64,000 bases of DNA from Devosia nitrariae (GTDB taxonomy: Bacteria; Pseudomonadota; Alphaproteobacteria; Rhizobiales; Devosiaceae): positions 483,501 to 547,500 of the forward strand of contig NZ_BSNS01000007.1 of NCBI RefSeq assembly GCF_030160115.1, given 5' to 3'. The notes under the pieces are model-generated. The model saw nothing but the letters and a program-made list of their open reading frames with translations, ran no database searches and had not been told where the DNA came from. Made by a program: the position numbers and the translations under genes. This document shows, piece after piece, positions 1 through 8,219 of this stretch (within the stretch, counting starts at the first letter, position 1; the number at the start of each line of letters is the position of its first letter).

Positions 1-669
1 GCTTTCGGAGCGCAGGAATGCGTTCATCGCGGCCTGGGCGGCCAGCCAGCCCAGATCATAGCTGTTGTCGCCCGACGACCGGCCTGCAACGGCCTCCGCG
101 CGCGTCAATGCCGCGTCGGCAAGGGCCTGCCAGATGGCCGGATCATTGACGTTGATGGCCAGCGCCTGGCGATAGGCGACCATCGCGCCGGCCGGATTCT
201 GGCCGGTCATCGCCTGGTGTCCGGACGCCACCAGCTCGGCATATTGGGCGCCCGGCGGCGGCGTGTCGGTCGAGGGCAGGTCGGTCGCCAACCGCTTGGC
301 GGCATCGACGATGTTCTGGCCCGGGAACGGCAGCTCGGCAAGCCGTTCGGCGCTGATCATGGCCGGGGAAGGCGACCGGCTGACCCGCCCGGAGGTGGCC
401 CCGTCATAGTCGGTCTGGGTCCCCATCTCGCCCTTGAGGAAGCACCAGCCCGACTTGTCGTTGAACGTGAATGCCCGGCAGATGCGATCGTCGGCGCAAG
501 CTGCCTGGCAGGCATCGAGGGTGGTGTTGCGCAGGATTCCATAGTCGAACCCAGGCAAGTCGGTGTTGTCGAAGAGGTTGATTTTCGTATCGGCGGAGAC
601 ACTGGCCAGTCCCACCAACATGAGCACGGCCGCACCAAACCAACGCGCCCAGTCCCGAGTCCCCGGCAT
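1..669 (-). CDS. PAN-domain, TPR-containing protein, probable alpha-2-macroglobulin family N-terminus (partial)
   Basis: The reading frame opens at an ATG at 669 and stays open for 223 codons to the left edge, so only the N-terminus is present. Residues 1-26 form a signal peptide ending in an Ala-rich stretch. Residues about 30-95 match a small PAN/Apple domain, with cysteines at 54, 58, 64 and 76 and a WCFLKG motif. Residues about 145-185 look like a tetratricopeptide repeat. In Hyphomicrobiales this order (signal, PAN_4, TPR) opens the very long periplasmic alpha-2-macroglobulin-like proteins that trap proteases and usually sit beside pbpC. That identification rests on architecture, because the diagnostic MG and thioester domains lie outside the window. 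Another PAN/TPR exported protein remains possible. Confidence 0.7.
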   Translation of the reverse strand, partial: MPGTRDWARWFGAAVLMLVGLASVSADTKINLFDNTDLPGFDYGILRNTTLDACQAACADDRICRAFTFNDKSGWCFLKGEMGTQTDYDGATSGRVSRSPSPAMISAERLAELPFPGQNIVDAAKRLATDLPSTDTPPPGAQYAELVASGHQAMTGQNPAGAMVAYRQALAINVNDPAIWQALADAALTRAEAVAGRSSGDNSYDLGWLAAQAAMNAFLRSES

Positions 670-978
670 ATCGTCCCTCCTCGCCCCACAATTGTGCCAA
701 TCATAGAAACCGCAATTGCGGCGGTAAAGCGGAGATGGCCGACCTCGCCGGCGCTCAATGTTGTTCATTGTCAGGAGTTTGTGTCAGCCGCCGGAGGCAC
801 GCGTACCAGAGGCTCGACAGCGTTTCCCCGTACCAGCTTGCGCAGGTATCGAGGATCATAGCAGCGCGTGGTGATCGGCCGCACAAATTTTAGAGATCAG
901 TGATCCGTTCCGACGCCTGACGCGTTAAGCTGGTTCGGAAAGCGGGGCGGTGCCCGTTTTTTATCGGAGCTTGCGATT
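670..978. other. Intergenic region between divergent genes (309 bp)
   Basis: This stretch must hold the promoters of the exported PAN protein (leftward) and of the protease operon (rightward). I see no convincing protein gene. Small dyads are visible: CAATG-ttgtt-CATTG near 757 and GATCAGTGATC near 896. A weak GGGC/GCCC hairpin followed by six T residues lies at about 945-961, just before the protease start, and could attenuate readthrough. No clear sigma-70 boxes can be assigned by eye. Confidence 0.4.
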
Positions 979-2010
979 GTGAAGCGGCGGCCGGTCTACA
1001 GCGGTTCGTCCCGAGGGCGGACACGGGGTGCGGCGCAATCGGCTGGGACGGGATTTGTCCAGCCGGCGCCTTTTGGTGCGCCCGCGGAACCGAGACCCCC
1101 GTCCTGGCGAAGAAGGCTCGGCGCCGGGCTTGCCACCGTCTACACTCGCCACCAGGCCAAGGCGCTGGTCCTGGCCTCCGTCGCCATCGTTCTCCTCATC
1201 ATGGGGCTCTACGAGCTCCTGCGCCCGCCGGGGCAGAACCTGACGCAGACCAATATTAACGATGCGGTCAACTTCGCGCTCAGCGAACGCCCGCGTCCGC
1301 CCTCCATTGCCTCCCAGGCCTACGCGGCCGCCCTGCCCGCCGTGGTCCGGGTCAACGGCTATGATCCGGAGGACGGGCCCTTGGCCGGATCCGCGCCGAA
1401 TCCGCAAGCTCAGCAGGGTGGACCGCCTGTGAAACTGCCTGAGGAGGGCCGCGTCGAGGAGAATTTCCACGAGCGCTACACCGCCGTCGGCACCGGCGTC
1501 ATCATCGACGATCAGGGGACTATCCTCACCAATCTGCACGTCGCCCGCGCCGCCAAGCGCCTGCGGGTTGAATTCGCCGACGGAACCGAATCTACCGCCT
1601 TCATGGTCGGAGCCCGGCCCGACCTCGACCTCGCCGTCATCCGCCCGAGTGTCCTGCCCGACGACCTGCAGCCGGCGACGCTGGGCTCGGCCGCTGCCCT
1701 CAAACCGGGCGACGAGGTAATCGCCATCGGCTTTCCCTTCGGCATCGGGCCCTCCGTGTCCTCGGGCATCGTCTCGGGCCTGTTGCGCGTGCTCGACCGG
1801 GAGAGCGAGGGCTCGATCCGCAATCTCATCCAGTTCGATGCGGCGGCCAATCCCGGCAATTCCGGCGGGCCGCTGCTCAATGCCGATGGCGAGGTCGTCG
1901 GCATCGTCACAGCCATCCTCAACCCATCCGGCATCCGCACCTTTGCCGGCATCGGCCTTGCCGTGACCATCGAGGAAGCGGGGGGCGCAGTGTCCGACTC
2001 TCCACTCTAA
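979..2010 (+). CDS. Membrane-anchored trypsin-like (S1C-type) serine protease
   Basis: The 343-residue protein has a basic, Pro-rich cytoplasmic N-terminus, one transmembrane segment at about 60-80, and a periplasmic trypsin-like domain. The catalytic triad is readable: H187 in TNLHV, D217 in DLDLAV and S295 in NPGNSGGP. There is no PDZ domain, so it is shorter than DegP/DegS. The start is a GTG at 979. It ends 16 bp before the moxR gene on the same strand, suggesting an operon with the MoxR/DUF58/VWA module. Substrate unknown; envelope quality control or processing of proteins handled by the module are inferences. Confidence 0.85.
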   Translation: MKRRPVYSGSSRGRTRGAAQSAGTGFVQPAPFGAPAEPRPPSWRRRLGAGLATVYTRHQAKALVLASVAIVLLIMGLYELLRPPGQNLTQTNINDAVNFALSERPRPPSIASQAYAAALPAVVRVNGYDPEDGPLAGSAPNPQAQQGGPPVKLPEEGRVEENFHERYTAVGTGVIIDDQGTILTNLHVARAAKRLRVEFADGTESTAFMVGARPDLDLAVIRPSVLPDDLQPATLGSAAALKPGDEVIAIGFPFGIGPSVSSGIVSGLLRVLDRESEGSIRNLIQFDAAANPGNSGGPLLNADGEVVGIVTAILNPSGIRTFAGIGLAVTIEEAGGAVSDSPL

Positions 2011-2026
2011 CCAACGGGATCGAACC

Positions 2027-3046
2027 ATGGCCGAACGCAGAGACAAATCCGCCCCCGCCGTCGCTTCGCTGATGGAAGAGATCCTCTACGAGATCAAACG
2101 GGTGGTGGTCGGCCAGGACCACTTCCTCGAACGGGTGCTGATCGCGCTCCTCGCCAGGGGCCACCTGCTCGTCGAAGGTGTGCCGGGTCTGGCCAAGACG
2201 CTGACCGTCAACACCCTTGCCGAGGCCATCCAGGGCAGCTTCCGGCGCATCCAGTTCACCCCGGACCTCGTGCCCGCCGACCTCGTCGGCACCCGGATCT
2301 ACAACCAGAAGCTCGCTGAATTCAACACTTCGCTTGGCCCCGTCTTCTGCAACCTGCTGCTGGCCGACGAGATCAACCGTGCGCCAGCCAAAGTGCAGAG
2401 CGCCCTGCTCGAGGTGATGCAGGAACGGCAGGTCACCATCGCCGGGGAAAGCCACCCCGTTCCCAACCCCTTCGTCGTCATGGCAACGCAGAACCCCATC
2501 GAGACCGAAGGCACCTATCCCCTGCCCGAAGCGCAGGTCGACCGGTTCATGATGAAGGTGCTCGTCGATTATCCGAGCGAGGACGAGGAATTCGTCATCG
2601 TCGAGCGAGTCACCGGTACCGCGCTTGCCGCCTCGCCCGTTGCGACCACCGAGCAGTTGGCTGCCCTGCAGAGCAGGTGCCGCGAGCTCTATGTCGATCC
2701 AACCCTCATCCAGTTCGCCGTCCGGCTCGTCACCGCGACCCGCAACCCCGAGACGGTGGGCTTGGGTGATCTTTCCCGCTTCATTACCTTCGGGGCGAGC
2801 CCGCGGGCCAGCATCAACCTCATCGAGGCGGGGCGGGCGCTGGCGTTCCTGCGCGGGCGCGACTACGTGCTGCCGGAGGATGTGATCGACATCGCCCCGG
2901 ACGTCATCCGCCACCGCCTGGCGCTCTCCTACGAGGCGCTGTCGGAATCCATTTCGCCTGACCACATCATCAACCAGGTCCTGCGCGCCGTGCCCGCGCC
3001 GGAACAGCCCTTGCAAAGCCATGTCGACATCGCAGCGACACGCTGA
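2027..3046 (+). CDS. MoxR-family AAA+ ATPase
   Basis: This 339-residue AAA+ ATPase carries Walker A GVPGLAKT (51-58), Walker B LLADE (111-115) and a sensor-1 ATQNP motif, all typical of the MoxR branch. MoxR proteins act as chaperone-like ATPases that help assemble or activate partner complexes, generally with VWA-domain proteins encoded next door. Here the next two genes are DUF58 and VWA proteins, the standard partners. The 3' end overlaps the DUF58 gene by 26 bp, which implies translational coupling. Its client is unknown. Length and motifs are complete. Confidence 0.92.
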   Translation: MAERRDKSAPAVASLMEEILYEIKRVVVGQDHFLERVLIALLARGHLLVEGVPGLAKTLTVNTLAEAIQGSFRRIQFTPDLVPADLVGTRIYNQKLAEFNTSLGPVFCNLLLADEINRAPAKVQSALLEVMQERQVTIAGESHPVPNPFVVMATQNPIETEGTYPLPEAQVDRFMMKVLVDYPSEDEEFVIVERVTGTALAASPVATTEQLAALQSRCRELYVDPTLIQFAVRLVTATRNPETVGLGDLSRFITFGASPRASINLIEAGRALAFLRGRDYVLPEDVIDIAPDVIRHRLALSYEALSESISPDHIINQVLRAVPAPEQPLQSHVDIAATR

Positions 3047-3938
3047 GAACCTTCTGAGACGCCTCGAATGGACGGTGGTGCGCCGTCTCGACGGGGTGAT
3101 GCAGGGCGATTATCGCACGCTCTTTCGCGGGCTCGGGCTCGATTTTGCGGATCTGCGCGAATACCAGTTCCACGACGACATCCGCTATATCGACTGGAAT
3201 GTCACCGCGCGCACCGGGGTGCCGCATGTACGCGTCTTCAACGAGGACCGCGACGTCACCGGGTGGTTCCTGCTCGATCTCAGCCCCTCCGTCGATTTCG
3301 GCTCGGGCAATGCCGACAAACGCCAGATGCTCACCGAGTTCGTCGCCGTGCTCGCCCGCCTGCTGGCGGCGCGGGGCAACAAGGTCGGCGCCATTCTCTT
3401 CGATGGCGTCAGTGAGCACGTGGTGCCGGCCCGCGCCGGCCGCAGGCACCTCGCCTATATGCTCGACAAGATCCTTGCCCATCCACGCCGGCTGCGGGCG
3501 CCACAGACCGATCTCGGCGCGTTCCTTAAGCGCTCCGCCGCCGCCATCCGGCGCCGTTCGGTGGTGTTCGTCATCTCCGATTTCATCTCGGTTCCCGGCT
3601 GGGAGGCGCCGCTTTCCATGATCGCCCGCCGGCACGACGCCGTCGCCGTGCGCCTCATCGACCCGCTCGAAACTGACCTGCCCGATATAGGGCTTCTCGA
3701 CTTCATAGATGCCGAGACCGGCGAGCGCGTGCTGGTCGACACCTCCGAACCGGGTCTGCGCCGGCGCTTCGCCGAGATTGCCCGAGGCTGGAATGAAATG
3801 ATCGTCAGCGGCTTCGGGAGCGCAGGCGTCGATGCCCTGGAGCTCTCGACCGACACCGATCTCTTCGAGGCGCTCCTCGGTTTCATTAGCCTGCGCAAGG
3901 GGCTGGCAGAAGCCGGCCGGAAAGGAGCGGCAGCATGA
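3021..3938 (+). CDS. DUF58 domain protein of the MoxR module
   Basis: A 305-residue DUF58 protein. The family hallmark is visible near residues 40-60, a region containing RDIRYIDW-like residues (DDIRYIDWNVTARTG), followed by a VWA-like fold with FLLDLSPS (about 85-95). DUF58 proteins accompany MoxR ATPases and are thought to connect the ATPase to membrane VWA proteins. The start overlaps the end of moxR by 26 bp and the stop overlaps the following VWA gene in an ATGA junction, so the three genes are almost certainly co-translated. No signal peptide or membrane segment is seen. Confidence 0.9.
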   Translation: MSTSQRHAENLLRRLEWTVVRRLDGVMQGDYRTLFRGLGLDFADLREYQFHDDIRYIDWNVTARTGVPHVRVFNEDRDVTGWFLLDLSPSVDFGSGNADKRQMLTEFVAVLARLLAARGNKVGAILFDGVSEHVVPARAGRRHLAYMLDKILAHPRRLRAPQTDLGAFLKRSAAAIRRRSVVFVISDFISVPGWEAPLSMIARRHDAVAVRLIDPLETDLPDIGLLDFIDAETGERVLVDTSEPGLRRRFAEIARGWNEMIVSGFGSAGVDALELSTDTDLFEALLGFISLRKGLAEAGRKGAAA

Positions 3939-4990
3939 ACTTTCTCTGGCCCAACATGCTCTGGCTCCTGGTGCTGGTGCCGGCTCTTATCGCCCTTTAT
4001 TTCTGGCTGCTGTCGCGCCGGAAACGTTCGGCGCTGCGCTATGCAAACCTGCCGCTCCTCAGGCAAGCCGTTGGCCGCAACCTGACCTGGCGACGGCACG
4101 TGCCGCCGGCCCTGCTGCTCCTCGCCATCACCCTCTTGATCGTTGCCGTCGCCCGTCCGGTGGCGATGGTCGAGCTCGCCTCCTCGCGCTCGACCGTCAT
4201 CCTCTCCATGGACGTTTCAGGATCGATGCGCGCAACCGACATGCCGCCATCGCGCCTTGCCGCGGCCCAGGAGGCGGCCAAAACCTTCATTGCCCAGCAG
4301 CCCGTCGACGTCGAAATCGGCATCGTCGCCTTCGCCGGGGCGGCGATGCTCATGCAAGCTCCCACGCTCGATCGCGACCAGCTCCACGCGACCATCAACA
4401 GCTTCGACTTGCGGCGCGGGACGGCGGTCGGCGCAGGCATCATCGCCGCGCTCGCCACCATCTTTCCCGACGAGAAATTCGAAATCGAAAGATCGGAGGA
4501 TCCGCGCGACCGGCTGGGCCTGCCGAGCAGCTCCGGCCGCTCCCTCGACGACCCGGAGCCAGAGGAACCCGAGCGCGAGCCGGTCGAGCCCGGCTCCTAC
4601 CAGAGCGCCGTCATCATCCTGTTGACGGACGGAGCAACGACGACGGGCCCCGATCCGATCCTCGCCGCACGCCTTGCCGCCGAGTACGGCGTTCGTGTTC
4701 ACACGGTCGGCTTCGGTTCGACCGAGGGCGACGTCGTCGATTTCGGCGGGCGCTCGATGCGGGCCCAGCTCGACGCCCCGACCCTGCAGACTGTAGCGGA
4801 CGTCACCCTCGGGGAGTATTTCGAGGCCCAGTCCTCCGAGGCCCTGGCGCAGGTCTATCAAACGCTTTCGACGCGCCTCGTGCCCGAACGCAAGCTCACC
4901 GAAATCGCCTTCATCCTGGCCGGCATTGCCGCGCTCGTCTCGATTGCCGCGGCATCGCTCTCGGTGCTCTGGTTCGGCCGCATCACCTAG
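3935..4990 (+). CDS. VWA-domain membrane protein (BatA-like)
   Basis: A 351-residue BatA-type protein: two N-terminal transmembrane segments (about 5-25 and 57-75), a von Willebrand A domain with an intact MIDAS motif D93-x-S95-x-S97, and a C-terminal transmembrane helix (about 325-347). An acidic, Pro-rich insertion at about 187-215 sits inside the VWA domain. It starts at an ATGA junction with the DUF58 gene. BatB and BatD partners are absent here. The TAG stop codon is the first three bases of palindromic repeat copy 1, so insertion of that element may have set the C-terminus. Confidence 0.88.
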   Translation: MNFLWPNMLWLLVLVPALIALYFWLLSRRKRSALRYANLPLLRQAVGRNLTWRRHVPPALLLLAITLLIVAVARPVAMVELASSRSTVILSMDVSGSMRATDMPPSRLAAAQEAAKTFIAQQPVDVEIGIVAFAGAAMLMQAPTLDRDQLHATINSFDLRRGTAVGAGIIAALATIFPDEKFEIERSEDPRDRLGLPSSSGRSLDDPEPEEPEREPVEPGSYQSAVIILLTDGATTTGPDPILAARLAAEYGVRVHTVGFGSTEGDVVDFGGRSMRAQLDAPTLQTVADVTLGEYFEAQSSEALAQVYQTLSTRLVPERKLTEIAFILAGIAALVSIAAASLSVLWFGRIT

Positions 4991-5094
4991 AGCTTCTCAC
5001 GTTCCGTCTGGATCGGAACGTGAGCTCTAAATCCTTGAAGTGGCGCGTTTTCGAACCACAAAAGTGGCGTCCACTTTTGCTGAAAACGCTCTAG
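4988..5094. repeat. Mosaic palindromic repeat, copy 1 (RIME/REP-like)
   Basis: Two hairpins lie side by side. Hairpin A (4988-5029) pairs TCACGTTCC with GGAACGTGA inside TAGAGC...GCTCTA ends. Hairpin B (5045-5089) pairs GCGTTTTC and CAAAAGTGG with CCACTTTTG and GAAAACGC. The same two-hairpin block occurs inverted at 8074-8171, and hairpin B with a different partner hairpin at 39152-39257. This resembles the rhizobial intergenic mosaic elements. It carries the stop codon of the upstream VWA gene and may end the operon transcript. Confidence 0.8.
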
Positions 5095-5227
5095 CTTTTT
5101 TGCCTGCGCTAACGCCTGACCATAAAAATGAACTGTCCTGTCGAATCCATCGCCTCCTGCTCGTCGTGAAGGCGGAAGGACATCTTCCGCACCTGCCCGG
5201 AGGGTCCGGGCGCAAGAGGAGGTTGAA

Positions 5228-5494
5228 ATGACGACGTTTACCACTCAGTCCACTGTTGCTTCTGTCCTCAACACCGTCGGGTCCCTGATCGATGGCTACC
5301 GCGTCCGGCGGGCCCAGCGCCTGGCGCTCGTCGCCCTGATGGAGATGGACCCGAGCCGGCTCGATGATCTCGGCATCAGCATCGAGGACGTCCGCGACGC
5401 CGTCACCGGCACCCTGCCCGCCGGCCCGCGCCTCGAAGCCCGCCGCACCGCTCGGGCCCTGAACTGGACGCCGAATGCTGTTTCGGCAGCCTAG
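5228..5494 (+). CDS. DUF1127-type small protein
   Basis: An 88-residue protein with an excellent ribosome site (AGGAGGTTGAA directly before ATG). The central part, with RLALVALMEMDPSRLDDLGI and an EDVRDAV continuation, matches the DUF1127 (YjiS-like) pattern in which a helix is followed by a D-L-G-I/L turn. DUF1127 proteins in alphaproteobacteria are small, Arg-rich and in several species implicated in RNA binding and in phosphate and carbon metabolism. Here the Arg-rich part is short, so it is a divergent member. It stands alone, preceded by repeat copy 1. Confidence 0.75.
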   Translation: MTTFTTQSTVASVLNTVGSLIDGYRVRRAQRLALVALMEMDPSRLDDLGISIEDVRDAVTGTLPAGPRLEARRTARALNWTPNAVSAA

Positions 5495-5575
5495 GTTGAC
5501 CACCATGCAGACCCTCAAGGGTGAGCGCGGCGAACTCGCCGAGAGCCACGCGCCGCGCCGTCCGCTCCTCCGCGC

Positions 5576-6001
5576 CTACTCGTCCTCCGGAAGGTTGGCC
5601 GGGTTCCACACGATCTCCCAGAGGTGCCCGTTCGGGTCCCTGAAATATCCCGCATAGCCGCCATAGAAGGTCTCCTGTGCCGCCTTGATGATTTCGGCTC
5701 CGGCACGGCGAGCCTCTCCCATGACCTCGTCGACCTCTTCGCGGCGGACAACGTTGTGCCCGATGGTGAACGAGGTTGAGCTGACCGGGGTTCTGGCAAG
5801 CCCTGTATCGTAGGCAATGTCGTCCTGTGGCCAGATCGCCAGCTTCAGTCCGCCCGAGAGCTCAAAGAACGCCACCGCTCCATGCTCGAATTCCCGCCCG
5901 ACGATCCCTTCGGTCGGCAGCCCCAGCCCGTCCCGATAGAACGCAAGAGACTGCTCCAGATCGGCAACACCGATGGTCAGCACCGATATGCGTGGCTTCA
6001 T
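5576..6001 (-). CDS. VOC (glyoxalase/bleomycin-resistance fold) protein
   Basis: A 141-residue vicinal oxygen chelate protein. It begins MKPRISVLTIGVADLEQSL and shows the repeated pattern D-L-E-x-S-x-x-F-Y-R-D-G-L-G-L; the second half ends in a G-Y-x-x-Y-F-x-D-P-x-G-H-L-W-E motif carrying a metal-ligand glutamate. I chose the start at 6001 because GGAGGAGACTGTT stands just before it; an in-frame ATG lies 18 codons upstream without such a site. VOC proteins of this subtype are usually lyase-like or binding proteins of unknown substrate. It lies 74 bp upstream of tctA on the same strand, but co-transcription with the transporter is uncertain. Confidence 0.85.
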   Translation of the reverse strand: MKPRISVLTIGVADLEQSLAFYRDGLGLPTEGIVGREFEHGAVAFFELSGGLKLAIWPQDDIAYDTGLARTPVSSTSFTIGHNVVRREEVDEVMGEARRAGAEIIKAAQETFYGGYAGYFRDPNGHLWEIVWNPANLPEDE

Positions 6002-6075
6002 AACAGTCTCCTCCGATTGCAAAACTCTCGACCGGATAGAGGATGAAACGGCCAAATCTATGTTGGCCCGGCACC

Positions 6076-7581
6076 CTAATCTTCCTCGACGAACACCTCC
6101 TCACGCTTGCGCCTGATGCTGGGCAGCACCGCGATCACCACCGCCAGCAGCGCCAGGGCGAGCAGCGTTGCCGAGATCGGGCGGGTGACGAAAACGGAAG
6201 GGTCGCCGCGCGAGATGATCATGGCGCGCCGCAGGTGCTCCTCGAGCAGCGGGCCCAGCACGAAGCCGAGGAGCAGCGGGGCCGGTTCGCAACCGAAGCG
6301 GATGAGCGCGTATCCCACGATGCCGAAAAAGGCGATGGCATAGACATCGTAAATGTTCTGGTTGATCGAGAAGGTGCCGATCGCCGCAAAGACGACGATG
6401 GCGGGGAACAGCACCCGGTAAGGGATGGAGAGCATCCTCACCCACAGCCCGATCAGCGGCAGGTTGAGCACGACGAGCAGCACGTTGCCGACCCACATCG
6501 AGGCGATGATCCCCCAAAAGAGCGCCGGCTGCTGGTTGATGACATTGGGTCCCGGAGTGATGCCCTGCAGGATGAACGCGCCGATCATCAGCGCCATCAC
6601 CGGATGGGCGGGGATGCCGAGCGTCATCAGCGGGATGAACGAGGTCTGCGCGGCCGCGTTGTTGGCCGATTCCGGCCCGGCAACGCCCTCGATCATGCCC
6701 TTGCCGAACTCACGCGGAGTCTTGGAGAGCCGCTTTTCGGCCGAATAGGAGGCAAAGGCGGAGAGCACGTGCCCGCCGCCGGGCAGGACGCCGAGCACCG
6801 CGCCAAGGCCCGTCCCGCGCAGCACCGGCCAGACGATCCGCCGGAAGTCCTCACGCGTCAGCCAGAGATTGGTGACTTTCCTGATGCCGACATCGCGCTC
6901 GGTCTCGTCCTCGAGATTGCGCAGGATCTCGGCGATACCGAAGACACCGACCGCCACCGAGACGAAATTGAGCCCGCCGAACAGCTCGCGCAGCCCAAAG
7001 GTGAAGCGCGGGGTTCCCGTATAGATGTCCTGGCCGACCATGCCGAGCAGCAAGCCGAGCACGATCATGGCCAACGCTTTGAGGACCGAGCCATGCGCCA
7101 GCGCGATCGAGACGAGGAGCCCGAGGACGATGAGCGAGAAATATTCCGGGGCCCCGAAGCTGAGCGCGGCCCGGGCCAGTGGCGGGGCGAAGGCGGCAAG
7201 AAGGAACGTCGCCACCGTCCCGGCAAAGAACGAGCCGAGGGCGGCGGTCGCCAAGGCGGGGCCTGCCCGGCCGTTGCGGGCCATCTGGTAACCGTCGATC
7301 GCCGTCACCGCCGCCGAGGATTCACCGGGCAGGTTGATGAGGATCGCCGTCGTCGAGCCGCCATACTGGGCGCCGTAATAGATGCCGGCGAGCATGATCA
7401 GCGCGGTTTCGGCCGGCAGCGAGAAGGTGATGGGCAAGAGCATGGCGATGGTGGCCGTCGGGCCGATGCCCGGCAGCACACCGACCAGCGTGCCGAGCAA
7501 CACGCCGATGAAGCAATAGAGGATGTTGATCGGATCGAGCGCGACCGAAAAGCCAAGTCCGAGGGAGGAGATGAGGTCCAT
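6076..7581 (-). CDS. tctA: Tripartite tricarboxylate transporter, large permease TctA
   Basis: A 501-residue integral membrane protein with about eleven hydrophobic segments and the family signatures GVLPGIGPTATIAMLLP near residue 40 and a second internal repeat GVLPGGGHVLSAF near 260. TctA is the large permease of sodium-coupled, binding-protein-dependent carboxylate importers (TTT family). It follows tctB with a 15-bp gap and a GGGAGGAGCGGGAC ribosome site. The hydrophilic C-terminus ends in acidic residues. Substrate cannot be read from sequence; citrate-like acids, aromatic acids and others are known. Confidence 0.93.
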   Translation of the reverse strand: MDLISSLGLGFSVALDPINILYCFIGVLLGTLVGVLPGIGPTATIAMLLPITFSLPAETALIMLAGIYYGAQYGGSTTAILINLPGESSAAVTAIDGYQMARNGRAGPALATAALGSFFAGTVATFLLAAFAPPLARAALSFGAPEYFSLIVLGLLVSIALAHGSVLKALAMIVLGLLLGMVGQDIYTGTPRFTFGLRELFGGLNFVSVAVGVFGIAEILRNLEDETERDVGIRKVTNLWLTREDFRRIVWPVLRGTGLGAVLGVLPGGGHVLSAFASYSAEKRLSKTPREFGKGMIEGVAGPESANNAAAQTSFIPLMTLGIPAHPVMALMIGAFILQGITPGPNVINQQPALFWGIIASMWVGNVLLVVLNLPLIGLWVRMLSIPYRVLFPAIVVFAAIGTFSINQNIYDVYAIAFFGIVGYALIRFGCEPAPLLLGFVLGPLLEEHLRRAMIISRGDPSVFVTRPISATLLALALLAVVIAVLPSIRRKREEVFVEED

Positions 7582-7596
7582 GTCCCGCTCCTCCCG

Positions 7597-8058
7597 TCAG
7601 AACCGCAGCCAGGGGCCGACGAGCGGTACGATAAGCCCGAGCCCGACAACGAAGACGGCAAGGCAGAGCACGCAAAGCCCCGCCGCGATGATGGCGGCCG
7701 ACAGCCATCTGTTGTTGCGGCTGGCCATGGCCGAGGCAAAGGCCGTGACGAGGACCACCGGGATGAAGCCCAGTCCGCGGATGGTTGCGGCGAAAAAGAC
7801 GATGGTGCCGAGGACGAGGACGATGCCACGCCAAGGCACGGGCCGGCGTGCTTCCTCCTCGGGCCTGGCGAAGGCTTTGAAGATGACAGCGATCCCCAGC
7901 AGCACCAGGATTGCCCCCAGCACCACCGGCATGAAGCCGGGCCCCATGCGCAGGGGCGTACCGAACTCGTAGGTCATCGCCTCGAGGACGAAATAGGCGC
8001 CGAAAGCGACAAAGATGCCGCCCGAGGCAAGGTCGTTGCGCGCTGCGTTGATGGCCAT
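7597..8058 (-). CDS. tctB: Tripartite tricarboxylate transporter, small permease TctB
   Basis: A 153-residue protein with four hydrophobic segments, as expected for the small TctB permease. The ATG at 8058 is preferred over a GTG one codon upstream because GGGGGGAG sits just before it. It lies between the binding protein gene (upstream, separated by repeat copy 2) and tctA (15 bp downstream). TctB sequences are poorly conserved, so the call depends partly on position. Confidence 0.88.
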   Translation of the reverse strand: MAINAARNDLASGGIFVAFGAYFVLEAMTYEFGTPLRMGPGFMPVVLGAILVLLGIAVIFKAFARPEEEARRPVPWRGIVLVLGTIVFFAATIRGLGFIPVVLVTAFASAMASRNNRWLSAAIIAAGLCVLCLAVFVVGLGLIVPLVGPWLRF

Positions 8059-8073
8059 CACTCCCCCCTTAGA

Positions 8074-8171
8074 CCGTTTTCAGCAAAAGTGGACACCACT
8101 TTTGCAGTTCGAAAACGCGCCATTTCAAAGACCTAGAGCTTTTCACGTTCCAGTCGGAACGTGAAAGCTCC
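8074..8171. repeat. Mosaic palindromic repeat, copy 2 (inverted relative to copy 1)
   Basis: Hairpin B lies at about 8075-8117 (CGTTTTCAGCAAAAGTGG against CACTTTTGC...GAAAACG) and hairpin A at about 8134-8171 (GAGCTTTTCACGTTCC against GGAACGTGAAAGCTC). Order and strand are inverted relative to copy 1 at 4988-5094. The element separates tctC from tctB. In the transcript it would fold into two strong hairpins, which may stabilise the abundant binding-protein message or reduce permease expression (inference). Confidence 0.82.
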
Positions 8172-8219
8172 AGTGTCCGGCCGGCCCCGGTCCTCCCCGA
8201 CCGGGGCCAGCGCGCTTTC

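Noticed and set aside
756-860. 34-codon minus-strand ORF rich in Trp, Tyr and Cys
   Set aside because: No convincing ribosome site or known homologue; cannot be separated from chance in a 309-bp gap.
961-3022. Long minus-strand frames opposite the protease and moxR genes
   Set aside because: Charged shadow sequences; the plus-strand genes carry intact catalytic motifs.
6043-8136. 697-codon open frame on the plus strand, opposite tctAB
   Set aside because: Composition is Arg/Asp/His/Glu-rich without domains, the typical antisense shadow of a GC-rich membrane protein gene; tctA and tctB are certain.
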